From Eutreptiella sp. 'Long Island Sound 2002' (lineage: Eukaryota > Euglenozoa > Euglenophyceae > Eutreptiales > Eutreptiaceae), in contig OZ038381.1 of the NCBI GenBank assembly GCA_964036045.1, positions 69,254,242 through 69,318,241 of the forward strand: a stretch of 64,000 nucleotides of DNA, in the 5' to 3' direction. Positions 20,801-31,739 of the stretch are shown here, piece by piece (the first letter of the stretch is position 1; each line of letters opens with the position of its first letter). A program made the position numbers and the translations under genes. The notes below the pieces were generated by a model. That model saw nothing but the letters and a program-made list of their open reading frames with translations, was not told where the DNA came from and ran no database searches.

Positions 20801-22650
20801 AGGCACATCTAAGCAAGGAAACGAAGTTGAAATGCAATCATTATTTACCCATACCATTCTCAATGCGTTTTTAACCTTTTGGGGGGCACTCTAGTACCAA
20901 AACCTCTAGACGGAAGCTGATTTCACTTACAAAAACCAAGCATAAGTGTTTTTGTGCGCAAAAATCACGTAGTTTGGTTGAATGCACGACACCAAGGCAC
21001 ATCTAAGCAAGGAAACGAGGTTGAATTGCAATCATTATTTCTCCATACCATTCTCAATGCGTTTTTCACCTTTCGGGGAGCACCCTAGTACCCGAACCTC
21101 TAGACGGAAGCTGATTTCACTTACAAAAACCAAGCATAAGTGATTTTTGCGCAAAAATCCACGTAGTTTGGTTGAATGCACGATACGAAGGCACATCTAA
21201 GCAAGGAAACGAAGTTGAATTGCAATCATCCTTTACCGAACCATTCTCAATGCGTTTTTGACCTTTCGAAAAGCACTCTAGTACCCAAACCTCTAGACGG
21301 AAGCTGATTTCACTTACAAAAACCAAGCATAAGTGATTTTTGCGCAAAAATCCACGTAGTTTAGTTGAATCCACGACGCCAAGGCACATCTAAGAAAGGA
21401 TTCGAAGTTGAAATGCAATCATTATTTACCCATACCATTCTCAATGCGTTTTTGACCTTTCAGGGGGCAATCTAGTACCCAAACCTCTAGACGGAAGCTG
21501 ATTTCACTTACAAAAACCAGACACAAGTGATTTTTGCGCAAGAATAACGTAATTTTGTTTGAATGCACAACGCCAAGGCACATCTAAGCAAGGAAATGAA
21601 GTTGAATGGCAATCATTATTTACCCATACCATTCTCAATACGTTTTTGACCTTCGGGGAGCACTCTAGTACCCAAACCTCTAGACGGAAGCTGATTTCAC
21701 TTCCAAAAACCAAGCATAAGTGATTTTTGAGCAAACGTCCACGTAGTTTGGTTGATGGCACGACACCAAGGCACATCTAAGCAAGGAAACGAAGTTGAAT
21801 TGCAATCATTATTTACCCATACCATTCCCAATGTGCTTCTGACCTTTCGGGGAGCACTCTAGTACCCAAACCTCTAGACGGAAGCTGATTTCACTTACAA
21901 AACCAAGCATAAGTGAACTTTGCGCAAAAATCCACGTAGTTTGGTTGAATGCACGACACCAAGGCACATCTAAGCAAGGACACGAAGTTGAATCGCAATC
22001 ATTTCTTACCCATACCATTCCCAACGTGTTTTTGACCTTGTGCGGAGCGCTCTGGTACCCAAACCTCTAGACAGAGGCTGATTTCACTTACAAAAACGAA
22101 GCATAAGTGATTTTTGGGCAAACGTCCACGTAGTTTGGTTGAATGCACGACACCAAGGCACATCCAAGCAAGGAAACGAAGATGAATTGCCATCTTGATT
22201 TATCCATACCATTCTCAATGCTTTTCTGACCTTTCAGGGAGCACTCTAGTTCCCAAACCTCTAAGCAGAAGCTGATTTCACTTACAAATACCAAGCATAA
22301 GTGATTTTTGCTCAAAAATCCACGTAGTTTGGTTGAATGCACGATACCAAGGCACATCTGTGCAACAAAAACGAAGTTGAATTGCAATCATTATTTACCC
22401 ATACCATTCTCAATGCGTTTTTGACCTTTTGGGGAGCACCCTAGTACCCAAACCTCTAGACGGAAGCTGATTGCACTTACCAAAACCAAGCATAAGTGAT
22501 TTTTGCGCAAAAATCACGTAGTTTGGTTGAATGCACGACACCGAGGCACATGTAAGCAAGGGAAGGAAGTTCAATTGTTTACCCATACCATTCTCAATGC
22601 GGTTTGAACCTTTTGGGCTGCACTAGTACCCAAAACTCTAGACGGCAGCT
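17865..22650. repeat. 193-bp satellite array (about 25 monomers) with an 8-mer higher-order repeat
   Basis: TCTAGA of the monomer core falls at 18195, 18388, 18582, 18775 and 18969, a spacing of 193-194 bp. Monomers contain CTAGACGGAAGCTGATTTCA and CACGTAGTTTGGTTGAATGC. Specific variants recur 1549 bp apart (TACTAAAGCC at 18992 and 20541; GACACAAGTG at 19971 and 21520), equal to eight monomers. Two higher-order units cover roughly 18.9-22.0 kb. Short frames of up to 99 codons on the minus strand are repeat artefacts. Confidence 0.95.
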
Positions 22651-22864
22651 GCTGCACCTTGTTATTTTCCATTTTGACGGCTTTAGTAATTAGTCACCTC
22701 ACAGTATTAGCTATTAAACTAAGTAAATTATTAAACTTATTAAAAAGCTGACGTAAAATCTGCGGAAGCTGCGGAAGCGGCAGGCAGAAGCGGCAGAAGC
22801 TGCGGAAGCGGCAGCGCGATCAGTAAAATCAGATTTGTGACGAAGGGTCAGCTTGAAGATGACG
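22651..22864. other. AT-rich stretch followed by GCGGAAGC microsatellite
   Basis: TA-rich sequence (22680-22750) and then a short array of GCGGAAGC/GCAGAAGC words (22755-22820) between the satellite and the inverted repeat. Confidence 0.5.
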
Positions 22865-23420
22865 GTCGCCAGAAATGGCGGGGCGCAAGCCAAAACCCAC
22901 GCCCAACCGCACACACCCGAAACCCCAGCCAGGAATGGTGGGGTAAAAACAAAAACCGGTACGCAAGCACACACCCGAAGACCCCAGCCAGGAGTGGCGA
23001 GGTTACCGAGAAACCCAAACCCAAACACAAGCTCCACACAACAGTACGAAGCCCAGTGTTCATAGCCCGGGCACTAAGGCAGCCCGTGCCATGCAGGTGA
23101 CCCGGACAAACAAGATCGGGAGCCTGGGGGTAGGCTGCATCCCAAGGCCTGCGCCACTTTGGGACTCGAGACGGAGCGTGCGAAACCCAGGCACCTCAGA
23201 ACCCCAGTACTAAGAACATGCATGCATGCCTTGGGAACGGGATACGCCAGGAGGTCCTGTGAACCCCCAGGGTTCCGCCTGAAGGAGGGGACGTGCGCAA
23301 GCACGGGGGCCCACCCTCCCGGCATGACAAATATGTCACGCTGGCGGCAAACTGCCCTCCCGGTGTTGCCCGGAAGGGCTTTGTTGGGGGCCACCAGTCA
23401 GGTCTAGCGGGATGTAAGTC
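22865..23420 (+). repeat. Left arm of the inverted repeat
   Basis: Pairs with 25083-25640. The outer 170 bp contain CCAGCCAGGA(A/G)TGG words, mirrored in the right-hand minisatellite. Confidence 0.75.
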
Positions 23421-25082
23421 GCCTCCCCTCCTCAAGCGCGAGGCCTTTTCCTGTTTGTCACAGCGGCAACGCCAGCGGGAACCGTGGCACGACTCTCCAC
23501 GACCGAGTGCACCTACCTACCTACCTACATACCTTGATTTTGAGGTCTCATGCATTCATTCTAAGAGTTGACATTGCATTTGTCATTCATGCATGGTTCA
23601 TTTGTGTCTTCATGGTTCGACCCAAACTTGGTGGTGCCCATGATTCCATGGTCAAGGTGAACATATAGTGTCTCCTCACCCCAAGGTGGATTTTCCTCCT
23701 TTCCTCACTCTCCCTCTCTCTCCCAAATCTTCATTCTTCTCAAGAGGTGAATTGAGCATTTATTGTGCCATGTGACCGTTGTCTTTGATCCTTTGAGACT
23801 TTTGGGCTCTTTCATTGTGCCCGTGGCTTGGCAGTTATCCAATTAGGTCATGCCCTCGTTTTGCCATCTTATGAATGGACTCAAGGATAGCAATTGGTCG
23901 AGGTTTCGCCACTCTCTCTCCAAGTGCATGCATGCTCTCTTGGGTCAAGGCTAGGCGAAACTCTCTTCCCATCCATGCCCTCTCTCATGGTTGATAGTTC
24001 AATCTCTCTCAAGGGATTTGGTTGGAGAACATCTCCCCTTAGGCATGGTTAGCTGACGTTTTCTCCATGCATGTACTCTCTTTGGGATGAGACCAAGTCT
24101 CCATGCACGTGCTCTGTTTGGGTGCAATTATCTCTCCATGCACGTGCTCTCCTTTGGTGGAGGTTAGGCCCAACAATTAGCCCGGGAGGCCATTGGCCTA
24201 TTGTGTGCTTCTTTGCACAATCTCATGGATCTCATTGTCAATGGTGTATTGCTCATTTGCTAATTTGGTTTAGATTAGTTGTTGATCCTAAGAGCTAATC
24301 GGGCCATGGTTTGGTGCCTTTGTTGGTGCGTTTACATGCCCCATGTGACCATGTATGTGCATGTGCACTTCCTTCCCTCATGCTGGTGTAGTCAAAACAT
24401 CCGGATACTCAAGTGTGACTCATTTCCTCTTTGGCAATGGCCCAACGGCGGTTTCGATCATTTCTTTCCACTGCTTCACCCCCGGTGAGACCATCCATGT
24501 CAACGTGTAGAAGTAGTGTGAATTTCGGTTTGCACTTTTGCATGCATGACTCAAGTCCATAGGATGATGCCCGTGCCCATGAACCCTTTGTCTTGCATTG
24601 CATGTTGTCAGACCGGAAGAGTAGGTTGCGTCTTACTGGCGCGTGTGAATTCTTTTCTTTTTCTAAAGGGTAGACCTACCTTGTACCCGTTTGGACCCTC
24701 ATTGGACCCGTGCTCGTCCCGTGTGGGGTAGTGAACCACTTGCTCTCTTCTTGGACCTGTGTTTGAACCTTGTTGGATTGTGGCTCATTTGTGGTTTTTT
24801 TCGGACCATTGGTGAACTTTCAGTTGGATCATTGTTGGACCGTATTTGATTATTGGGGCATTTCGTCATTGGGCTTTCAATTGGAGATGTTTGTGTTATT
24901 GCCGTGCTCTGAGGGACTGGAGTGGAATGTCAGCTTGGAAATCTCTGCTGGTTTTATCGGTTGGAAATTTGAATTAGTTGGAAATTGGGAAAAATGGAAG
25001 ATTCACCCGGTTCAAGTCACCTGGGGGGCGAATTGTTGGTAGCGGAGCAATGCCCACACCGGTGTGGTCTTTGCATAAACAA
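23421..25082. other. Spacer of the inverted repeat, no gene seen
   Basis: T-rich, moderately AT-rich sequence with CTCTCTC runs and a repeated CTCCATGCACGTGCTCT word (about 24060-24160). Only short frames. A (CCTA)n-like stretch lies at 23511-23530. Confidence 0.5.
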
Positions 25083-25640
25083 TCCCACCAGACCTGAATG
25101 GTGGCCCTGAACAAAGCGGCCCCGGGCAGCACCGGGAGGGCTAATTGCCACTGGCGTGACGCACCTGTCACACCGCGAGGGTGTTCCCCCGTGCTTGCGC
25201 ACGTCCCCTGGTTTGGGCAGATCCCTGGGGGTTCACCGGACTTCCTGGTGTATCCTGTTCCCAAGGCATGCCAGCGGCGCGTTCTTGGTACTTGGGTTCC
25301 TAGGTGCTTGGATGTCGCACGCTCCGCGTCGAGTCCCAAAAGAGCGCAGGCCTTAGGATGTAGCCTTACCCCCGGGCTCCGGATCTCAATTGGCTGGGTC
25401 ACCTGCAGGGCACGGGCTGCCTCAGTGTCCGGGCTATGGACACCTGGTTTCCTACTGTTGTGTGGCGCTTGTGTTTGGGTCTGTGTTTGGCGGTAACCCC
25501 TCCAATCATGGCTGAGGTCTAGGGTGTGCATGTTTGTGTACGGGTTTTGGCTTGGCCCCGCCAATACTGGCGCGGGTTTGTGGTGTGCGTGTTTAAGCTT
25601 GAGTTTTGCCTGCACCCCGCCAATCCTGGCTGGTGTGTTG
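25083..25640 (-). repeat. Right arm of the inverted repeat
   Basis: The reverse complement aligns along its length to 22865-23420. It grades into the 61-bp minisatellite. Confidence 0.75.
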
Positions 25641-27090
25641 GGTTGTGTTTGTTTGTGCGCGCGCTCCGCCTGTACCTCGCCATTCCTGGCTGAGCGCTGT
25701 CGTGCGTTTGTTCGGGCACGGGTTCCGGCTTTACCCCGCTAATTGTGGCTTGGGTGTCTGATGTACGTTTGGGTATTGGCTTCACCCCGGCTATCCCGGC
25801 TTGGGTGTGGGGAGTGTGGTGTTTGTGTCTGCTTGTACCCCGCCAGTCCTGGCCAGGGTTTGCTGTGTGGGTGTGTGCGCTTAGGTTCGGGTATTGGCTG
25901 CGCCCGGCTAGTCCTTGCTGTAGTGTTGGGATGTGTGTGGTTGTGTGCGTGCTCCGCCTCTACCCCGCCATTCCTCGCTGGGGTTCCTCGTGCGTGTGTT
26001 TGGGTTCAGGCTTTGGCTTCCAACCCGCCAATCCTGCCTGGGGTGTTGCAGTGTGTGTGTTTGTGTGCGCGCTCCGCCTGTACCCCGCCAATCCTGTCTG
26101 GGTCGTGCGGTGTGGGTGTGTGTCCTTGGGCTCGGGTTTCGGCTGCAGCCCGCCATTCCAGGCTGGGGTGTTGGGGTGTGTGCGTTTGTGTGTGCGCGCT
26201 GCATCTACACCGCCAATCCTGGCTGGGGTTGGTGGTGCGTGTGTTTTTATTCGGGCTTTAGCTTTGCCGCCTCCCATCCTGGCTGGGTTGTTGGTGCGTG
26301 CGTGTCTGTGTGCGCGCTCTCTCAGCACCCCGCCAGTCCTAGCTGGGATGTGCGGTGAGGGTGTGTCTGCTTGGGGTGGGGTTCGGCTGAGCGCCGCCAT
26401 TCCTGGCTGGGGTGTTAGGGTGTATCCGTCTGTGTGCACGCTCCGGCTGTACCCCACCATTCATGGTTGGTGTTCGTGGTGTGTGTGTCTTGGTTCGGGT
26501 TTTGGCTTTCCCTCCGCCGATCCTGGCTGGGGTGTTGAGGTGCGTGCGTTTGAGTGTGCGCTCCGCCTGTACCCCGCCAATCCCAGCTGGGGTTCGTGGT
26601 GTGTGTGTCTCGGTTTGGGCTTTGGCTTTCACCCCGCCAATCCTGGCTGGGGTGTTGGGACGTGTGTGCTTGTGTGCGCGCTCGGCCTGTACCTCGCCAT
26701 TCTTGGCTCGGCTGAGCGGTGTTGGTGTGTGTGCTTTGGTTCGGGTTTCGGCTGCGCCACACCATTTCTGTGTGGGGTGTTGGGGTGTGTGTATTTGTGT
26801 ACACACTCCGCCTGTACCCCCCCCATCCTGGCTGGGGTTCATGGTGTGTGTGTCTTGGTTCACATTTTGCCTTTCACCCCGCTAATGCCGGCTGGGGTGT
26901 CGGGGTGTGTGTGTTTGTGTGCGCGCTCCGCCTGTAACCGGCCAGTCCGGGTGTGTCTGCTTGGGTTCTGGTTTTGGCTGCGCCCCTCCATTCCTGGGTG
27001 GGGTGTTGGGGTGTGTGTGTGTTTGTGTCCGCGCTCCGCCTGTACCCCGCCTCTCCTGTTTGGGGTTTGTGGTGTGTGGGTTTTGTGTTG
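25500..27090. repeat. About 61-bp T/G/C-rich minisatellite
   Basis: CCCCGCCAATCCTGGCTGGGGT-like cores recur about every 61 bp (for example near 25960, 26022, 26083, 26143, 26207), joined by TGTGTGTTTGTGTGCGCGCT-like linkers; neighbouring units alternate between two flavours. The plus strand is almost free of A. A 456-codon open frame crosses the array because repeats of 61 bp read through in all frames; it is not a gene. Confidence 0.85.
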
Positions 27091-27465
27091 CGTGGCACCT
27101 TCTCCCGTGCCGTAGTTAGTTGCGTGTTGTGCCGGCTTCCCGCGTTTGGCCGTTGATGCTTGTCACCTGTCTGAGTGCCTTGGTTGTCGCCGGTGGCATG
27201 CCTCTCTCGCGTGCCTCGTGGCCCCACGTGGTGCGCCGCGCCTCGTCCTGTCCGGTTGCTCTTGGTGCTCGAGTTGGCATTCTCGTCGCCGCGGTCTCTT
27301 CCCCCTGCCCGGGGGATCATTTTCCCGGATGTACCAGGCGCCTGCACAGGGCACGTGCCGGCTGGCCGAGAACCGGGCTCATGGTGCCTGCCGCTGGCCC
27401 CTGCCGAGGCAGGGGCGTTGCGCTCGCTCCGCGTCGTACCCTTGCGGAACCCCGCGATCGGGTTG
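27091..27465. other. GC-rich T/G-biased flank of element B
   Basis: No gene seen. Composition continues that of 42273-44224, from which it is separated by the insertion of element B. The last five bases (27461-27465, GGTTG) are the left target-site copy. Confidence 0.5.
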
Positions 27466-28177
27466 AGTAAGAAGAAGTCACTGCCATGTCTTTCTTGGAG
27501 GGCTTGATCCAGGCCAAGCCCCCCTTAAAACCCTTTTTGTTGATGCTAAGACTTACTTAAGTATTTTCATCTATCTTTGAAAAGCCTAAAGTACACTTTC
27601 TCAAAGTAACTAGGGTTATAACCCTAGCCCCCCATGAAGTACACCCCCGCCACTCAACTGTGCGGAGGTATCTTCCTTCATGGAGTTTATACCGAAACAA
27701 AATAGGCATTTCATGCCTAAGGCCTTGGAGGTTAAGCCTAGTGGTCCCCCACCCCAGGACTCCTATACTCAACTGTTTCTACCACTTATTGTGATTCTAC
27801 TTTTTAACTGTTTCTGAATGCAGTTGCTTGGCCAAGTCATAATCTGTGTCTGTCCTAATTCTTTTGCCCCATATTCCTAACCAGCTTGTTTTCCTCCAAA
27901 AGAGTGCACATGAAGTGCTTGATGCTAACTTGAAGGCTAGAGTCAGGGCAGCTTTCACTTAAAATCATTTCCTTTATCCATTTGTGATTGAATCGTTGTA
28001 TTTATTCCTGCTTTGTCTATCTGCAGCCCTTCTGTGATACACTGGATTTCAAAACTATACATTGATTCGATCCATATCCTGTTCCTGCTCTACTTACTGC
28101 TTTGGTTTGGGTTTTCAACATCAAAACCTGCAGGACTTTATCAACGCCATTAGGGCACTAATCTAAGACATCTTTCT
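27466..28177 (+). repeat. 5' LTR of element B
   Basis: 712 bp, matching 41562-42272 from AGTAAGA to CTTTCT. It contains a conserved ACTTACTTAAGTATTTT and AACTAGGGTTATAACC segment. Confidence 0.9.
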
Positions 28178-28190
28178 GGTAGCAGAAGCA
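28177..28190 (+). promoter_or_regulatory. Primer binding site of element B
   Basis: TGGTAGCAGAAGCA lies directly at the LTR end. Retrotransposon minus-strand synthesis is primed here by a tRNA 3' end (..CCA pairs with TGG). It is close to the initiator-Met type TGGTATCAGAGC. It is absent after the 3' LTR, as expected. Confidence 0.75.
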
Positions 28191-28249
28191 ACCCTTGAGA
28201 AATTTCCAAACCGACTCTGAGAAGTACACAAGCCAAAACCATAAACAAA

Positions 28250-29760
28250 ATGTCCACACCATCAGTACAGATGTCTGCCAAGACCTGGCCAATTCGGAGT
28301 GTACAAGGTCAACTTGGCAACAGTGTGCCCATCACAATGACTGAGCCCAAGGTCAGAGCTGCATATGCGTCTCAAGAAGAGCCAGTTCACAGAAGGACGG
28401 AACAAGAAGCGCCCAGATTCAGCACAGAGGCCTTAGCGGCCCGTGGTGACAGCCGGCAGCATCTCCGCCGAAGACCTGCTGCGTCTATCTCCCCATCTGT
28501 TTGCCCTGCTTCTTCTTCAACGGCTACTCCAGCTGGAGGACCTGAGGAACAAGGCGAATTTCGAAGGAGAATCAACGAATATATTCTCCACGAGGAGTAC
28601 TACAAGTCCATCACAGGCAAAGATGGAGAGGAACAACTGGGCGCCTTGGGATCCCCACCGTACACGGACATGGGTTCCTACCCTTACTCCGGCCCACCTA
28701 CGGACCTGGCGGACACAGTGTCTCTACCCAGGCAACCGAGAAGGCCAGTATGACGTCCGGAGCTGCCAATCACTAGCAGGAGCCCCGTGAAAGATCCCCA
28801 TCTCCCAGAGCCACCTTATGGGGCCCTGGATCATACGGCCGAACTACTGGCAAAATACTGTCTGGGTCCGAAGACCCTTATGTGACAGCCCTTTCTGAGG
28901 CTGTCAAAGCTAAATTGGGTATCACTGAACCCTTACCCCAGCCAGCACTAGTCTCACCCTCACCCGGACTGAGCACGCTGGCTGAAGATCTCAAAAGATG
29001 AAGAGTGTCCAGGTTGCTACCCAAGGTCACTTGCCCCAGCCCTTTTCATCCTCGCGCTAGGACAGTCCCTATCGCTGAACTACGGGACGTGCCTGTGACA
29101 GAAACTGAGAAAAGAGGGCTGTCGGCCCTGGCACCCCTCGCCGGCGTACCTCCCCCCCCTTCAGGCCTAACCCCAGGGGGTGGAAAGAATGGCAGACCTA
29201 TTGCCCAGACGAACATCCAGCTGGAATTGCCGGAGTTCGACCCGAAAAATCTGCCCAAATGGGCAGAAAGATTTGCTGAGTTTCTTTTGCTGACTGGCCA
29301 ATCCCATGTGGATGTGGCCACTAAATGTTCACTGTTGAAACGCTCATGCAAAAAGAAATTTTTGCAAAAGCAGGTGAAGCGGATTGTGAAAACCAGTTCA
29401 ACATTGGCCGAGGTGCTCCAAAGACTGGAGAAAGCTTTCCCGGTCTATGAGACTGACCTCAGTGTGCGCACAATGATAGAGGACCTACCTATGCTCCCTG
29501 AGTTTCCTTCCGCTGCGAGAGTCTCTGAATACGTGTGCGACCTAGAGTATCTGTTTTCACGGATGAACGCGGGTTCCTTTGGAGCCACAGAGCCCCACCT
29601 GTGGCTCATCAGTGGAATTCCTGCCCGTACGTGGGACGATTGCCGCACTACCTCTGAGAGGAAGAGTCGAACCCACACGCACGTACGACCCCATCCACCT
29701 GCTGATCGAGCTAGCCATTGAGAGGGAGAATGACTCCCACATGGACAAGTTTCTCAAGAA
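28250..29760 (+). pseudogene. Decayed gag (capsid) region of element B
   Basis: Starts at ATG 28250 (MSTPSVQMSAKTWPIRSV). The coherent reading switches frame near 28440 and again before 28560. A later open block (29005-29721) reads like a gypsy capsid: IQLELPEFDPKNLPKWAERF, then QSHVDVATKCSLLKRSCKKK and TLAEVLQRLEKAFPVYETDL. The frame is lost again after about 29630. Gag packages element RNA in virus-like particles. At least three frameshifts are visible, so no functional Gag can be made from this copy. Confidence 0.6.
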
Positions 29761-29872
29761 ACACCTGGGTTGAGGTGGTGCCCCTACCCCCGAACGTGGA
29801 GAAGAGAAAGGACCAATAAATCCCACTAACGCCAACCAGGCCGGGGGTAAGGGAAGGGGTAACCTGCGTGCC

Positions 29873-30433
29873 ATGAATGAGGTTAAACCTGAAGCAGGTA
29901 CACCCCCTCTGTTCTACTGTAAGCCTGTCAATGACAAGGGGGGACATTGTAATGCCCCTGACTGCGACCACCGCAGTAGTTGTATACTGCAGACGAAACG
30001 ACAGCAGCAAACCAAAGATGGGAAAACTGTGACCCATCCAGACCATTTCAGATGTACCATCACCTGTGGTTGCTGTGGCAAAGGTAGTCACTACGAGGAC
30101 GAATGTCACATAAAGAAGCAAGAAAGTGACAAACACAAGCGGCAGGAGGCTGAACGCCAGAAGACCCCAACACCCACCAGGACTCCTCAGAATGGGGATA
30201 AGGGCGGTAAAGGGGGTGGTAAGGGGGGTGGGAAGGGCGGAACCCCAAACCCCCAGAGGCGCTCCTCAGCGCCCGCTACTTCTCCCCCTCCTGCCGAGGC
30301 TGAACCCAAGAAGCGCCCACAGGGGGAGAACGCCTCCCCTGAGGGGAATAACTCCAAGAAGAGGCGACTGGCCTGGATGTCCAAGTCCCTCATGGCTGCA
30401 AGGGTGGATGTCAAATTCCCTGCTGAGGAGTAG
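29873..30433 (+). pseudogene. Nucleocapsid region with CCHC zinc knuckle (element B)
   Basis: A 186-codon frame. It contains CGCCGKGSHYEDEC, a canonical CX2CX4HX4C zinc knuckle that binds nucleic acid, then a Lys/Gly-rich stretch with four GKGG-like repeats (KGGGKGGGKGG) and a basic C-terminus (KKRRLAWMSK). It ends with a TAG before the protease frame. It is separated from gag by a frame change and stop, so it is translated as a unit only if those are artefacts or suppressed. Confidence 0.6.
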
Positions 30434-30457
30434 GGCGGCGGCTCCGAAGAGGAGGAC

Positions 30458-30840
30458 TTGTTTTTCTGGATCCCCGTGAAAATCAGGGATCAAGTTTTTC
30501 GAGCAGTGCTCGCCACCGGTGCAACATATTCTATAGTGGCCCGGCGCCTGCTAAAGACTTTCAAGAAACCTAAGACAGTGGCCGTAAGAGTAGGGGATGG
30601 GCGTACCATACATTCCTTCGGGGGGGGTCGATGTGACTATTTGTCTTGGCGACGAAGCTGTGACCCAACACTGCAGACTGTTGGACACTGACGCCTTTGA
30701 CATCGTCATTGGTACCGACTTCCCACGAAGAAACCCCCAGATAAAAATGCTGTCTCTCCAGTGCCCCTATTCCCTGCACTGCGATATTGGCAGTGCGCTC
30801 TTCTCCGTACCTTTGGAGCTGTCAGGACAAAAAGAGTCTG
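30458..30840 (+). pseudogene. Aspartic protease with mutated catalytic Asp (element B)
   Basis: Retropepsin-type protease releases Gag and Pol proteins. The motif is VLATGATYSIV where D-T-G-A is expected: codon 30512-30514 is GCC (Ala) instead of an Asp codon. Downstream VTICLGDEAV and FDIVIGTDFPRRN fit the flap and the C-terminal IxGxDF part. A one-base shift at a G run near 30620-30628 moves the reading to the next frame. Missing catalytic Asp plus the frameshift make it inactive. Confidence 0.7.
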
Positions 30841-30929
30841 GGCTGCGCTACGCAGCCAAGACTAACTATCATACTGAAAACTACCAATTGGCCAGTCACG
30901 TTCTTGAAAATGGACTGGTCGCCCTACAG

Positions 30930-31330
30930 GTAATCCTGGATGAGATTGGGGTGGAATTGTTTGCGAGCCAACAACAGCACATCATGCAGTTTTATTGCTC
31001 GAAACATTTGAACAACGCTTTCCGTTTCTTCTGGAAAGCAATGGGCCTAGTGTATGCTAACCCTCCCTTCTCCCTGCTCGCAAAGGTTCTAACCAAAATT
31101 GCTTATGAGGGGGGAAGGGTCGTCATGTGCACCCCTGACTGGGGTTGCTCAGGTGAACACGCTTATTGGCGCTGTATGCTAGACCGAATGACTGTGGGAA
31201 GAGTGCAACTCCACGATGGTCCCGTTTACGTGCCTGAGGACTTAGACACAGCTATGCAGGCCCCTGACTGGGCCAGTTTCTTATCAATTGTCGATGGATC
31301 CCTCAATCCTGTACCCCTGTGTGATCTGGA
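30930..31330 (+). pseudogene. Dam-like methyltransferase-related domain between protease and RT (element B)
   Basis: In frame with the rest of Pol: ELFASQQQHIMQFYCSKHLN, then LVYANPPFSLLAKVLTKIA (NPPF codons 31059-31070), then GGRVVMCTPDWG (TPDWG at 31131-31145) and a conserved tail to about 31320. The order FAS...NPPF...VV..TPDW is what Dam-type N6-adenine methyltransferases show: NPP(F/Y) is the catalytic motif IV, and the following strand is hydrophobic. Family assignment is inference from motif order; no activity is implied. The ORF around it stays open from 30597 to 31739, unusually intact for this element. Confidence 0.5.
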
Positions 31331-31739
31331 TCAGGTGCTACTGAACAAGCTCATGGCCGAAAATCGTGGCCTGACCCTTTCTGTTATCAAAAAACGATCT
31401 CCTGAGCACCTATCTGCCACACTTACAGGATGTGAATCTCCCGATGGCTATTTGGAACCTGCAGCTGTAAAAGAGGGTGCTGACAACCAACTGTCTGAGA
31501 TCGCCAGCACTATCCCTCCTGTTGATCCCAGCTGTGTTGAATTAAAACACAGTGCCTTCGCGGCCCAGCTGTTGCTGGAGGAGGTAGATCTGGAGTCAAT
31601 CTCAGAACCAACTTCCTCTGTTGGGAAACCGGTGCTGCACATGCAGCATATGCACTCAGGTGAACCCCTGGCCCAGAGTCCTGATGCTCTAGCGCGGCCT
31701 GCTTCTAATAACATGCCACTGTCTGAGCATGACACTTAG

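Larger units (their letters stand above)
22865..25640. mobile_element. Foldback-like structure: large imperfect inverted repeat with 1.66-kb spacer
   Basis: Left arm about 22865-23420, right arm about 25083-25640, in opposite orientation. Matching landmarks are CCCGTGCC(A/C)TGCAGGTGACCC, GGACGTGCGCAAGCACGGGG and GCATGCCTTGGGAAC in the left arm and their reverse complements in the right arm (roughly three-quarters identity by eye). The outer parts of both arms carry the CCCCGCCAATCCTGGCTGGGGT-type word in mirrored orientation, and on the right it is expanded into a long minisatellite. No transposase is present. A nonautonomous DNA element with subterminal repeats is my best reading; a plain inverted segmental duplication is the alternative. 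Confidence 0.55.

Noticed and set aside
18149-22387. Minus-strand frames of 60-100 codons with the CLDVPWCRAFNQTT pattern
   Set aside because: Repeated at satellite spacing; satellite artefact.
25500-27090. Possible CRISPR array (regular repeats and spacers)
   Set aside because: Units are contiguous degenerate tandem repeats without unique spacers, in a eukaryotic context.
25745-27115. 456-codon open frame rich in Cys, Val, Leu and Gly
   Set aside because: It runs through the 61-bp minisatellite; all frames are open because the strand lacks A and the period is not a multiple of three.
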